A stretch of DNA of 64,000 nt from Apricaphanius iberus (lineage: Eukaryota; Chordata; Actinopteri; Cyprinodontiformes; Aphaniidae), in NCBI GenBank assembly GCA_028564705.1, contig JAPXFQ010001348.1, forward strand, positions 1 through 64,000. The letters are read 5' to 3'. Positions within the stretch are counted from its first letter, which is position 1. Every line of letters begins with the position of its first letter. Of the stretch, positions 1 through 10,810 are shown piece by piece. The notes beneath the pieces were generated by a model. The model had not been told where the DNA came from, did not search any database, and was given only the letters and a program-made list of their open reading frames with translations. A program made the translations under genes and the position numbers.

Positions 1-1074
1 AACCCTCTTAACCTCCTCGTGCGTTTTTTTGCGCAAGCAGGCGTGTTTTTGTAAATAATTTTGGCTGTGCTAATGCAATTTATGTAATTTTTTCTGAGGT
101 TGTGTATTTTTTGGGAACTTAACAAAAAGTATAAAATTATTTTACTTACGCCATTTGATATAATGCTGGCGCCATTAAGTAGCGTTTTTCCTCCTCAGTC
201 ATTTTTTTGCGCCATTGACTCCCATGTAAACTATATATTTATAATAAGCCTAAATATGAGCATAAATAGTTTTTTTCCATATTCTGTTTGGGTTTCTACA
301 AATGTCACAGACTTAAATTTAAGTTTTTACTGATTTAGATCAGATGGAATATTTTCTCTATTTATGGCAGGGCAATGTCTAAACCTCCTATTTAGATTGT
401 AGGACTTTTGAGGGGCCTTGCCCTCTGACTGCACAGTGTAACATATATTTCGAGCAAAAACTGTTTGGGTGTAGTTTAGAGATGTCATACAATAATGTGC
501 ATGTGTGAGTTAAAATATTTTGGTATGCATTTTTGTGCAGTTGTCCTCCAAAATTTAGTCCTCATGTAAAAGTAAAAATCAGCAAATGGTCTGAAAACCA
601 CCATTTTATACATGTTTTCTGTGTGGCCTTGTGCACCTGTGCATCCATGTAAAGTTCAAAGTGCTTCATAATTCTTCAGATGAAAGACTTGTGTTTACTT
701 TTTCAGAAGGTTAGAGTGGGTGGGGGGACTGGTCTGTGTGGGGAGGGCGGTGTTCTTATGTACTCTGTTCAAATTTTATATTTTCATCAATGCCTTGCTG
801 TATATGAAAAATCATTCAATATGCTGCAAAAATTCTAAAACATACCAAGATATTTACTGTTGCATATTATAATATCAACATCTAAAAAGCAGATGCAAGC
901 ATTTAATCTGAGCATGAGAACAAGATTCTCATGGATTAACTTCAAAGACGCAGGCTAGAGAATAAACAAAAAACAACACTTGAGCGGCTAGGTTTGTTTA
1001 CACAGGTGTCCTGGCTGAAACAAAGCTTTTATACCTGACTCAGATAAAGTTTTCTTTTTCTTTCTACCTCAACC

Positions 1075-1779
1075 ATGAGAAGAAGGTACAACGCAGTTGA
1101 AGCCCTAGAATTTTTGCGGGAATTTAATGAGGATGCTGCGCAAACTTCATCCACGGAGGACAGCACTTCTGATGATGAAGTGGATGATGAAACATTTGCT
1201 CCGGTGCCTGATTGTGATGAGGAAGCAGAAGATGATTCAGGTGAGGAGATGGAGGAGGGAGAAGGGAATACACGTCCTTCATGGATTTCAAGGAGCGGGA
1301 TCACCTGGTCCCCGACGCCTGATGTGCGCATTCCTTTTCGGCCACTAAACATCCGCCGTCCCGGGATCACCCACTATGCGATTAGCCGAATTACCTGCCG
1401 CTGCAAAACCCGACGTTGGCCCATGTCAACATTATAGATGTGAGCGCCTACAACGCCCTGGTCTGGTGGCTTTCCATAGAACCGGCCTGGAACCTACCAA
1501 AAAATAACTTTCGAAGAAGGCTCTTCTTGGAGGAGCTCGGGAGCTCCATGGTGAAGACAGCCATGGCAAGGCGTACATACTTGCCACGCACCCCCTACGC
1601 TTCGGCTTTGGTGCAGGCTCAGCAGTCTGTGCTGTCGGTTCCATCCCAGGGACAGAAGGGAAGGAAAAAATGCCATTTCTGCAAAGGGAAGAGGTCCTTG
1701 CATGCACGCTTTTGCAGCAAATGTAGTTGCCGTGTGCAAAGAGCATGCAATTGTTCTTTGCTCTACCTGCAGCCAATAG
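1075..1779 (+). pseudogene. piggyBac transposase pseudogene, catalytic core deleted
   Basis: The start codon at 1075 opens MRRRYNAVEALEFLREF followed by a Ser/Asp/Glu-rich acidic stretch, as in PGBD4-like transposase N-termini. This frame runs to about 1346 and is then joined directly to the tail of the transposase core (NIIDVSAYNALVWW near 1422-1463). A Lys/Arg-rich and cysteine-rich C-terminus follows (CHFC near 1671, then CSKC). After CSKC one frame shift is needed to read VCKEHAIVLCSTCS, the usual last part of the piggyBac zinc domain, which ends at TAG 1777-1779. Most of the DDD catalytic domain, several hundred residues in intact relatives, is absent. Domain identity is from known family patterns; the shift and deletion are seen directly. 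Confidence 0.85.
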
Positions 1780-1792
1780 AGCCCCCCCCCCA

Positions 1793-1857
1793 ACACACAC
1801 ACACACACCCCACACACACACCCCCCACACACACATACCCACTAACATACACACACA
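1793..1857. repeat. CA-rich microsatellite
   Basis: Imperfect (CA)n tract with CCCC interruptions. It lies just after the piggyBac transposase stop codon and before the tandem array. Confidence 0.9.
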
Positions 1858-1908
1858 CGACTGTTCTTTGTGTTCTAATAAGCTGTTCAACTGGCTATGT
1901 TTGCATGA

Positions 1909-3350
1909 GCATTTTTTTGTGCATTTGGAGGAACAACGTCGCAATTTAAAAAAAATCTTAAAATAAACAAAAAATACAAAGTGATCGGAATATATTTTTA
2001 TGCCCATTTGTAACACTCCAAGGCTCTGATAATCCACCCCTAAAACATGTGCTCTGGATAATACATGCAAAAAATGATTATTGCTTTCACTTTTTTAAGT
2101 TTTTTTACTGTCCAGGTTTTTATCATAAACCTGGCAATAAGGGAGTTAAATCTAAGAAACATACAAATATTTTTTTTTATATTTTGAGTACTGAAGCTAA
2201 GGATGAAATTCATGCAAAAAAAGGAAACATTTATGTGATATTATATAATATTTATCTATGTATTTTTTTAGCACTTTTTTGTGCATTTGGAGGAACAACG
2301 TCACAAAGTTTGAAAATTTTAAAATAGGCTCTGACAATCCACCCCTAAAACATGTAATCTGGATAATTTACGCAAAAAATTATGATTGCTTTCAGTTTTT
2401 TCAGTTTTTTTACTGTCCAGGTATTTATCATAAACCTGGCAATAAGGGAGTTAAATCTAAGAAACATACAAATATTTTTTTTTATATTTTGAGTACTGAA
2501 GCTAAGGATGAAATTCATCCAAAAAAAGGAAACATTTATGTAATATTATATAATATTTATCTATGAATTTTTTTTAGCACTTTTTTGTGCATTTGGAGGA
2601 ACAACGTCACAATTTTTGAAAATTTTAAAATAAACAAAAAATACAAAGTGATCGGAATATATTTTTATGCCCATTTGTAACACTCCGAGGCTCTGACAAT
2701 CCACCCCTAAAACATGTGATCTGGATAATTTACGCAAAAAATTATGATTGCTTTCAGTTTTTTCATTTTTTTCTACTGTCCAGGTATTTATCATAAACCT
2801 GGCAATAGAGGAGTTAAATCTAAGAAACATACAAATATTTTTTTTTATATTTTGAGTACTCAAGCTAAGGATGAAAATCATCCAAAAAAGGAAACATTTA
2901 TGTAATATTATATAATATTTATCTATGTTTGGTTTTTTTTGCACTTTTTTGTGCATTTGGAGGAACAACGTCACAATTTTTGAAAATCTCACATTAATCA
3001 AAAAATACAAAGTGATCACAATATATTTTTATGCCCATTTGTAATACTCCAAGAGTCTGACAATCCACCCCTAAAACATTTGTTCTACATATTGCACACA
3101 AAAAATTATTTAATTTTTTCCTTTTTTTTACATTTTTGACACTCCATATTTTAATTAGAAACCAGGCAATAAATGGGTCAAATCTGAAAAACACCCAAAT
3201 ATTTTTATATATTTTCTTAGTACTGAAGCTAAGGATGAAATTCATGTAAAAAAAATGGGACTTATGATATATTATATAATTTTATTTACACATAAGTCTC
3301 CTATGCATCTTTTTGTGCACAAGGAGTAAAAACGCTATAAATATTTTTGG
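1909..3350. repeat. Four-unit ~362-bp tandem array within the piggyBac 3' region
   Basis: The phrase GTGCATTTGGAGGAACAACG recurs at 1919, 2281, 2587 and 2951, and a degenerate form (GTGCACAAGGAG) recurs at 3315. Spacings are 362, 306, 364 and 364 bp. The 306-bp unit lacks about 58 bp (the CAAAGTGATCGGAATATA segment) that the others keep. Each unit starts with a GCAC-T6-GTGC-like motif. The last degenerate copy is the true element end just inside the right TIR, so the array looks like an amplification of the element's own 3' subterminal sequence. No coding capacity is seen. Confidence 0.9.
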
Positions 3351-3366
3351 AGGTTATGAGGGTTAA

Positions 3367-4045
3367 ATAATGATAACTACAAACATCAAATTAAGAAATC
3401 AGGACTTAAGCAGGTTTGGCTGGAACCATAACACTAAACAATCCCCCTGGATTTATCTGATGATCAGGCGCTCAGCAAGATTTCACAGCAATGAATGCTC
3501 ATGCATCTGCATGACAGTATATTAACTTTTATCTGTATCATTTATCACTTAACTTCATCATTGGTCCTAGAGAATTTGCTGGTTTTGTACCACAGACCAA
3601 AAAGTTTTAGCATCAACACGTCTAAAGGAGTCATAACGTATGAATACCATGGATAACCACGTTCTTTTATATTCTTTTAGGCCATTCAAAAGAAAATGAG
3701 TGAAAAAAATAGTGTTTTTCTGTCCATTTTTTTTAAACAATGTCTAGTGAGATTTTGTGCGATATTTTGGCTGTACTGGATGGTCATAACACAAATAAAG
3801 GGTGTGTTGCAGAGGTGCAAAATATCAAATTACATCTACTTGTGTTACTGTAATTGAGTAGTTATTTTGTGTAATTGTAGTTTAAGTCATTTTTAAAGTC
3901 TTTAATTTTACTTTTATTTATTTATTTTTTGTACAAGTATTGTACTTTGCTACGCTTTTATTATATCTATTACTGAATAGAAAAATAATAATACATATGA
4001 TTAAAAATATTGTGCCCAGAAATACTGCAATGCATCATGGATATA
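3367..4045. other. Gene-free AT-rich stretch
   Basis: No gene is seen. About 3795-4015 resembles a dispersed fish repeat (TTGTGTTACTGTAATTGAGT and AT-rich continuation), but no ends or duplication could be set. Confidence 0.4.
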
Positions 4046-4375
4046 CAGACGTGGACAAAATTATTGGTACCCTTTAGTCAATACAACAAAAACTCAATGG
4101 TCACAGAATCAACTTTAATCTTATTACTGCAAAAGTGATAATAAATACAAATTTTATAAATGTTAACCACTGAAAATAAAGAAATTGCTTTTCAACCATG
4201 CTCCAATGTAATTATTTCAAAAATAAATGCATGAAACAGGCTGGGGAAAAAATGGTTGTATACCTAGAAAAGAATAAAAAATAATGTGACAATATGGACA
4301 TGTTAATCCAAGGTGTGTCCACTAATCAGCATCACAGGTGTCTACAATAATGTAATTACTCAGTGGGCCTAAATA

Positions 4376-5555
4376 CAGGTCCTTCTCCAAAAATTAGCAT
4401 ATTGTGATAAAGTTCATTATTTTTTGTAATGTACTGATAAACAGACATTTATGTTCTAGATTCATTACACACAACGAACTATTAACATAATCATCTGAAT
4501 CAACTAATTAACTCTAAACACCTGCAAAAGATTCCTGTTCTTCTCCTGATTGTGGAGAAGGACAGATTCCAGACCTTGGGGGACCTGCGGAAGCAGTGGA
4601 CTGAGTCTGGAGTAGAAACATCCAGAGCCACCGTGCACAGACGTGTGCAGGAAATGACAAAACAGCAGCAGAAGCGCCTGGCCTGGGCTACAGAGAAGCA
4701 GCACTGGACTGTTGCTCAGTGGTCCAAAGTACTTTTTTCGGATGAAAGCAAATTTTGCATGTCATTCAGAAATCAAGGTGCCAGAGTCTGGAGGAAGACT
4801 GGGGAGAAGGAAATGCCTAAATGCCTGAAGTCCAGTGTCAAGTACCCACAGTCAGTGATGGTCTGGGGTGCCATGTCAGCTGCTGGTGTGGTCCACTGTG
4901 TTTTATCAAGGGAAGGGTCAATGCAGCTAGCTATCAGGAGATTTTGGAGCACTTCATGCTTCCATCTGCTGAAAAGCTTTATGGAGATGAAGATTTCTTT
5001 TTTCAACACGACCTGACACCTTCTCACAGTGCCAAAACCACTGGTAAATGGTTTACTGACCATGGTATTACTGTGCTCAATTGGCCTGCCAACTCTCCTG
5101 ACCGGAACCCCATAGAGAATCTGTGGGATAATGTGAAGAGAAAGTTGAGAGACGCAAGACCCAACACTCTGGATGAGCTTAAGGCCGCTATCGAATCATC
5201 CTGGAACTCCATAACACCTCAGCAGTGCCGGCGGCTGATTGCCTCCATGCCACGCCGTATTGAAGCAGTCATTTCTGCAAAAGGATTCCCAACCAAGTAT
5301 TGAGTGCATAACTGAACATAATTATTTGAAGCTTGACTTTGTGTTAAAAACACTTTTCTCTTATTGGTCGGATGAAATATGCTATTTTTTTATATAGAAT
5401 TTTTGGTTTCTCTTTACTTTTTTGTAAACAATAAAAGGCTTGAACTACTTCAGTTGTGTGTAATAATTTTAGAATAAATTAAAGTAATGTTTATCAGTAC
5501 ATTACAGAAAATAATTAACTTTATCACAATATGCAAATTTTTTTAGAAGGACCTG
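4376..5555 (+). mobile_element. Tc1-like element B inserted in element A
   Basis: The ends are inverted: left CAGGTCCTTCTCCAAAAATT, right ending AGAAGGACCTG. The TA duplication is at 4374-4375 and 5556-5557. A second inverted match is visible inside (GATAAAGTTCATTATTTT versus its complement near 5505-5525). Length 1.18 kb is shorter than the ~1.6 kb usual for such elements because of internal deletions, including the region coding for the N-terminal DNA-binding domain. The host sequence reads on cleanly across the insertion, which confirms the boundaries. Confidence 0.93.
4552..5303 (+). pseudogene. Tc1-type transposase pseudogene (element B)
   Basis: The frame from 4552 encodes the middle of a Tc1 transposase, beginning inside the paired-like domain (EKDRFQTLGDLRKQWTESG). 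The first catalytic Asp is in FSDESKF near 4738. A one-base loss near 4885 shifts the frame; the second frame (to TGA at 5301-5303) carries the second Asp in QHDLTPSHSA and the third acidic residue in DRNPIENLW, and ends at the usual C-terminus SAKGFPTKY. The start codon and first helix-turn-helix are deleted, as is a short stretch after the EMTKQQQKR region. All three DDE positions survive, but the gene is not translatable as one protein. Confidence 0.9.
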
Positions 5556-5975
5556 TATAGGACTCCAGGTAGTCACTGTGTTTGGTGACATGGTGTGTAC
5601 CACATTCAACATGGACAAAAGGAAACAGAAGAAAGAGTTGTCTCAGGAGATGAGAAAGAAAATCATAGACAAGCATGTTAACCCTCTAGGCGCCGGGGGG
5701 TTTTCTATAAAATATTCAATTTTGATATCACTAGTTCAAAATGTTGTAGCTTCAATATGGTTATAGAAAAAGGTACACTGTAAATTAGAAAAATCTTCAG
5801 TATGATCCAAAGTTTGTGATAGGAGCAAAATCACACATCTAATTTGCATATTATGACGTCACCAGACGTTGGCACTATTGGATTGCATGACTTTTACAAT
5901 TTCTTGCTTTTTTACATTGTTTAAAACTTTTATTTCATCAATAATTTTATTTATTTATTAATATTTTTCTATATA

Positions 5976-7612
5976 CACTACCGTTCAAAAAGTTTGGGGT
6001 CACATTGAAATGTCCTTATTTTTGAAGGAAAAGCACTGTACTTTTCAATGAAGATAACTTTAAACTAGTCTTAAATTTAAAGAAACACACGCTATACATT
6101 GCTAATGTGGTAAATGACTATTCTAGCTGAAAATGTCTGGTTTTTGGTGCAATATCTACATAGGTGTATAGAGGCCCATTTCCAGCAACTATCACTCCAG
6201 TGTTCTAATGGTACAATGTGTTTGCTCATTGGCTCAGAAGGCTAATTGATGATTAGAAAACCCTTGTGCAATCATGTTCACACATCTAAAACAGTTTAGC
6301 TCGGTACAGAAGCTACAAAACTGACCTTCCTTTGAGCAGATTGAGTTTCTGGAGCATCACATTTGTGGGGTCAATTAAACGCTCAAAATGGCCAGAAAAA
6401 GAGAACTTTCATTTGAAACTCGACAGTCTATTCTTGTTCTTAGAAATGAAGGCTATTCCATGCGAGAAATTGCTAAGAAATTGAAGATTTCCTACAACGG
6501 TGTGTACTACTCCCTTCAGAGGACAGCACAAACAGGCTCTAACCAGAGTAGAAAAAGCAGTGGGAGGCCGCGTTGCACAACTGAGCAAGAAGATAAGTAC
6601 ATTAGAGTCTCTAGTTTGAGAAACAGACGCCTCACAGGTCCCCAACTGGCATCTTCATTAAATAGTACCCGCAAAACACCAGTGTCAACATCTACAGTGA
6701 AGAGGCGGCAGCGGGATTCTGGGCTTCAGGGCAGAGTGGCAAAGAAAAAGCCATATCTGAGACTGGCCAATAAAAGAAAAAGATTAAGATGGGCAAAAGA
6801 ACACAGACATTGGACAGAGGAAGACTGGAAAAAGTGCTGTGGACGGATGAATCCAAGTTTGAGTGGTTTGGATCACAAAGAAGAACGTTTGTGAGACGCA
6901 GAACAACTGAAAAGATGCTGGAAGAATGCCTGACGCCATCTGTTAAGCATGGTGGAGGTAATGTTATGGTCTGGGGTTGCTTTGGTGCTGGTAAGGTGGG
7001 AGATTTGTACAGGGTAAAAGGGATTCTGAATAAGGAAGGCTATCACTCCATTTTGCAACGCCATGCCATACCCAGTGGACAGCGCTTGATTGGAGCCAAT
7101 TTCATCCTACAACAGGACAATGACCCAAAACACACCTCGAAATTGTGCAATAACTATTTAGAGAAGAAGCAGGCAGCTGGTATTCTATCGGTAATGGAGT
7201 GGCCAGCCCAGTCACCAGATTTGAACCCCGTTGAGCTATTTTTGGTTGGAGCGAGTCTTGACCGTGATGGTACGCATAGAATGTGGCCCATCCAACCAAT
7301 CACCAATTGTGGTAGCAGGCTTCTAGCAGCGTTGGAGGGTCAATTTCTCTCAGATTACCTCAACAAATTTAACAGCTATAATGCAAAGTCCTGCAATGCT
7401 GGTAATTGTCTGTTGTGCAAAGTGATTCTATTGATGAAAGCAAAGTTTGATGTAAAAACAATCTTATTTCAAATAAAAATCATTATTTCTAACCTTGTCA
7501 ATGTCTTGACTCTATTTTTTATTCATTTCACAATGTATGGTGGTGAATAAGTGTGACTTTTCATTGAAAACACAAAATTGTTTGGGTGACCCCAAACTTT
7601 TGAACGGTAGTG
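5976..7612 (+). mobile_element. Tc1-like element C, nested in the second piggyBac
   Basis: The left TIR CACTACCGTTCAAAAAGTTT matches the right end CAAACTTTTGAACGGTAGTG in inverted orientation. TA lies at 5974-5975 and 7613-7614. Length is 1,637 bp, close to the full length of this family. It is the third nesting level here (Tc1 A, piggyBac, Tc1 C). Confidence 0.95.
6388..7480 (+). pseudogene. Tc1-type transposase pseudogene (element C)
   Basis: The start ATG at 6388 gives MARKRELSFETRQSILVLRN, then two helix-turn-helix units (REIAKKLKISYNGVYYSLQR; later TGPQLASSLNS) with a GRPR AT-hook-like linker, giving the usual bipartite DNA-binding region. Near 6833 a frameshift moves the reading to the +2 frame starting VLWTDESKFEWFG. 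The three acidic catalytic positions are visible: WTDESKF, LQQDNDPKHT and SPDLNPVE. After DLNPVE small insertions and deletions scramble the C-terminus, although short matches such as SDYLNKF remain. The gene is nearly complete but inactive. Confidence 0.92.
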
Positions 7613-7704
7613 TATGTATTTTCTACATCTTTAAGTTTCATTTTTTTGGCTTTTTTTCAAGAACAGGTGGATATATTGGTTAATGTCCTTTCTTATGTGG
7701 CTCT

Positions 7705-7920
7705 GTTAAGCTTGTTTTTATGCTTGCCGCGTCCGCGAGGTCCGCACGGCTCCACGCGGCCAAATTAGGTCATTTTAGCAACCACGCCTCTCCACGCGGC
7801 CTCCTCCCGCCCCAAAATTTCCATGCCGCGCACCTAGGAAAAATTGTAACTACGCGGTCCCGTGCAGAAAAACATGGCGGACTGGCAAGAGCTCATATTG
7901 CCGGAGGTTCGTAAATAGAC
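7705..7920 (+). mobile_element. GC-rich MITE-like piece, possible PIF/Harbinger relative
   Basis: A CpG-rich block stands out from AT-rich surroundings. It contains GGCTCCACGCGGCCAAATTA and CCGCGCACCTAGGAAA. The same block occurs in reverse at 36297-36450 inside an LINE, so it is a mobile repeat family. After it, ATGGCGGACTGGCAAGAG near 7874 could start a short exon (MADWQELILPEV) as in some Harbinger elements, but this is weak. Exact ends and target duplication were not resolved. Confidence 0.55.
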
Positions 7921-8229
7921 ATCTTTATGATTCGGCCGATAGAGATCACTGTGATCAACTGTGTTTTAATGGAAGAGAGGACGGTCTCCTTTTTTCGTCT
8001 TTTTTCCTAATAAATAGCATAAAAGTTCTGCTTTGTCTAAGCTCACTTCTACTATGGTGTAGTGTTGTGTGCATGCCGTGGAGCCCTACCAAACCAAGCT
8101 TTACTCTATTCACTATATAAAATCAACAGAAAGAAAATATTGGCCACAGAATTTTACAGATCCGTCACAAAAATAACTAACAGGCTCATTAAACTGTCTG
8201 ATCCACTGGTGATCCTACTCTTCCTCATC

Positions 8230-8622
8230 TGTCAAGCAAACCTCGCCAAAATCATCATCATCATCATCCTCACTTGCAGCGGGACAGAGAACTTTACTGC
8301 TGTTTACTCGCTTATAAGCGGTCTTTTTCCTCTCCTGTTTTCAATCGCATCTGCTATTATTTCCACTGATTTTTACATCCCTCCCACCTCGGTCACAATT
8401 AGCGTTGTGATGACCATCTTGCTACCCGAACATATACCTTTCTCTCACCGAGAGAACGTGATGCAGAGCTGGAATGAGCTGCTTCTGGAGCGTAATGGCG
8501 AAACGGGACTGGCTGTTGCTGCGGGACATTTTAGTTTCACTTTCTCCCGGGACAACCGAACAGATCAGAGGTAAATATTTCTCTTCAGAATCTGAATAAG
8601 CCTCAGGGAACTCCGACATCAC
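8230..8622 (-). pseudogene. Possible N-terminal remnant of piggyBac transposase
   Basis: On the minus strand an ATG at 8622 opens MSEFPEAYSDSEEKYLP. Further downstream, near 8265-8240, lies a run of acidic codons (EDDDDDDFGE). Short acidic N-termini of this kind are common in piggyBac transposases, and the orientation and distance from the right TIR fit. Frames are broken and no catalytic part is seen, so the identity rests on position and composition rather than on a conserved domain. Confidence 0.4.
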
Positions 8623-9112
8623 GGCCTCATAAGTTTTATCTTTCTAAAAGTCGCTTTCTCTATACTGTGACCGCAGCAGCTATACCTCGCGTCCCCCGCT
8701 TGCTGCGCTGACTTAAAGGCCGATTTACTCCAAAACTTTCCATGGTAACACACCCAAAAAAGTGTCCAAGATTAAAGGTACACATGTCCGCCATCTCCTG
8801 GTGTAAAGTAGTAATTAAATTAGTGGCCCTATCTCCAGCTGTGGCTCGTTAAAGTCAGCAATGTTGCTTGTCACAATATTGCGACTTTGGCGCCTAGAGG
8901 GTTAAAGGAAAAGCCTATAAGACCATCTCCAAGCAGCTAGATGTTCCTGTTCCTTAAAGATCCATGGGACCTTAGCCAACCTACCTGGATGTGGCAGCAG
9001 GAGGAAAATTGATGACAGATCAGAGACGGATAATCCAAATGGTAACAAAAGAGCCCAGAAAGACTTCTAAAGAGATCCAAGCTGAACTTAATGCTCAAGG
9101 AACATCAGGTTT

Positions 9113-9904
9113 TATTATTTTTCCATCAAGCATAGATGTAGGTAAGTATGTGAGTAGCTATATGTAAGTATATGTATGTATACTTGCATGTGTGTATGTA
9201 TGAGTACTATGGGTTTCATGATCTCGATTTTGTATAGAAATCGATCGAAATTATGTTATGACCTTGCACATCGAAATACAAAAGAGGATCGGGATCACCT
9301 CCTACCATGTTTACATAATGTGCATTCCAATTGGGACGCCGTAGCAACAGTTAGCAGACACCCATCCCATCACAAGGAACCACACGTTGCATTCTATCTA
9401 AGAAGTAACTCTCACCAGTTCTCATACAATTCACAACACCTGGTAACGCATTACCTACCTGTTTCACATCCTCCGGTATCAGAGCGCACGTCTACAGAGC
9501 ACATTAGCAGATGCTAGCAAGTAGCTATTGGCTAAGCTAACGCTTGACCACAGCTAGCATAGATGAAGCAACGGAAGCAGAGCTAAAGCCGCTCCTTCTA
9601 CTCTTGAATCACTGGTGAAAAAATGTTGAGTTCCCGGCGAGTTATGTATAGTACTAATGCTGTGTGAATTGTATGGATTTTTAGAGGGATTTAGAATATA
9701 TAGAAGTAACTATAAATAATCCTATAGACCTATTAGGATGTGAAGTTTAACATCCCTGGAGCTTACCCAGCTATGGTTATCCACTTTCAATATAAACTCC
9801 TGTAAAACAGGTGGTGCTGTTCCTTTTAAATTTTATTAACAAAGGCAGTGTCTTTGTACTACATCATATGATCTTAGGTAAGTAAGTGATATTTATGTAG
9901 GATA
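9113..9904. other. Gene-free stretch with short TATG repeats
   Basis: A (TATG/TGTA)-rich stretch at 9135-9200 is followed by unique-looking sequence. An ORF at 9176-9517 has no recognisable motif. No gene is supported. Confidence 0.4.
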
Positions 9905-10810
9905 TTACTAAGGCTGAACGATTAATTGCATATGCAATTATATCGCAATATGATAAAATGAGATTTTCTAATCGCAAAGGCTGTGATTTGACTTGACGTG
10001 AACATATCTGGTAAAGTCACTTGACCTGCAAAAAGCTCAAACAATGCAGGGAAAGAAGGAAACACTGCACTTTAACCAGTTATAAAATGATCTAAAGCTT
10101 AACAGAATCCAACGGCGTTCAATATTTGGTACCTAAGAGGAACAGTACATCAATTGTAGGAAATTATATCGGCTATGAAAACGTTGATGCTATGCAATAG
10201 CAGATAATGCAGGACCCGCCTTGGAATTGTTGCTGGCTCACGAGGTACACTACGAACCTTTATCAACAACTAAAAACATCACACCACCATATATGAGAGT
10301 TGCACGGCTAAAATGACTGCCACCAGTGTTTTAATTTCCAGTAAACAAACTTCCAGGCGACAGGGATCGCTGACTGAGCTGTTTAAAAGAATTGCTCCTT
10401 ATGAACATAAAAAACGGGACACGGAAATAATTCGTGCTATAACGGGTTTCATAGCCAAGGGTATGCTTTGATGAGCATGATGAATAAGCTAGGATTAAAT
10501 CTCACACACATTTTAGCCACATTTTACCTGATGCCGACAGAAAGTTAAAGCCGCACCGAAAACAGCTGAGTATTTTGCAACAACTGACCTGTGATCAAAC
10601 CGCACTACAGCGCCATACCGGAGTCTGAAAGTGCATTAGATCGATGGAGAATTAAAAATCAGAGCTTCTTGCTTCAAGCATCCTACTTCCCAGATAACCC
10701 CATGGGGGAAAACATTGCAGCCTGCCTTAGAGGGGCTTATCAACTGGGATCCATAGCTAATTTTTATGTGACCTTTGCAAAACAATGTTCACCTCATATC
10801 AGATTTTAAT
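9905..10810 (+). mobile_element. hAT-type element fragment, internally deleted
   Basis: The sequence after 9910 (AGGCTGAACGATTAATTGCA) matches the common hAT terminal pattern of fish. Near 10360-10465 a frame reads RQGSLTELFKRIAPYEHK and AITGFIAKGM, as in the N-terminal linker of hAT transposases after the BED finger. A later frame at 10591-10809 (SESALDRWRIKNQSF) resembles the C-terminal region before the dimerisation domain. The middle is absent and the right TIR was not found. Confidence 0.5.

Larger units (their letters stand above)
1..3366 (+). mobile_element. piggyBac-type DNA transposon, internally deleted
   Basis: The left end reads CCCTCTTAACCTCC from base 3. The right end, read on the minus strand from base 3362, is CCCTCATAACCTCC, a 13/14 match in inverted orientation. 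The right end is followed by TTAA at 3363-3366. The first two bases of the window (AA) are the second half of the left TTAA, so the window starts inside the target duplication. TTAA duplication and CCC ends are typical of piggyBac. Between the ends lie about 1 kb of AT-rich sequence, a deleted transposase gene (1075-1779), a CA repeat and a large tandem array (1909-3350). It cannot move by itself because the catalytic domain is missing. Confidence 0.9.
5682..8901 (-). mobile_element. Second piggyBac-type element, inserted in Tc1 element A
   Basis: A perfect 13-bp inverted end, CCCTCTAGGCGCC, is read at 5682 on + and from 8901 on -. TTAA flanks both sides (5678-5681 and 8902-8905), and the interrupted Tc1 continues exactly across TTAA. 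The ends differ from those of the element at 1-3366, so this is a different family. Inside are a Tc1 copy (5976-7612), a Harbinger-like piece (about 7705-7920) and, near the right end on the minus strand, a probable transposase N-terminal remnant. Excluding insertions, about 1.4 kb belongs to the element. Confidence 0.92.
4046..9112 (+). mobile_element. Tc1-like element A, 3' truncated, split by two nested insertions
   Basis: The left end CAGACGTGGACAAAATTATT follows TA at 4044-4045. The element is in three pieces: 4046-4373, 5556-5679 and 8904-9112. The pieces join to a typical Tc1 leader and the N-terminal part of a transposase: ATG near 5611, MDKRKQKKELSQEMRKKIID, then after the second insertion the HTH linker with AYKTISKQLDVP-like coding. 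The gap at 4376-5555 is another Tc1 with TA on both sides. The gap at 5682-8901 is a piggyBac with TTAA on both sides. After about 9112 homology to the expected transposase stops, so the catalytic domain and right TIR are missing here. Confidence 0.85.

Noticed and set aside
100..333. 77-codon ORF near the window start
   Set aside because: AT-rich, no motif, lies in the non-coding left part of the piggyBac element; chance ORF.
1029..1370. Minus-strand Ser-rich ORF opposite the piggyBac N-terminus
   Set aside because: It is the shadow of the acidic coding region on the other strand (GAT/GAA codons read as ATC/TTC-type Ser-rich frames).
8062..8574. 170-codon plus-strand ORF with hydrophobic segments
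   Set aside because: It lies opposite the probable piggyBac N-terminal remnant; the hydrophobic Ile run comes from GATGAT repeats on the other strand.
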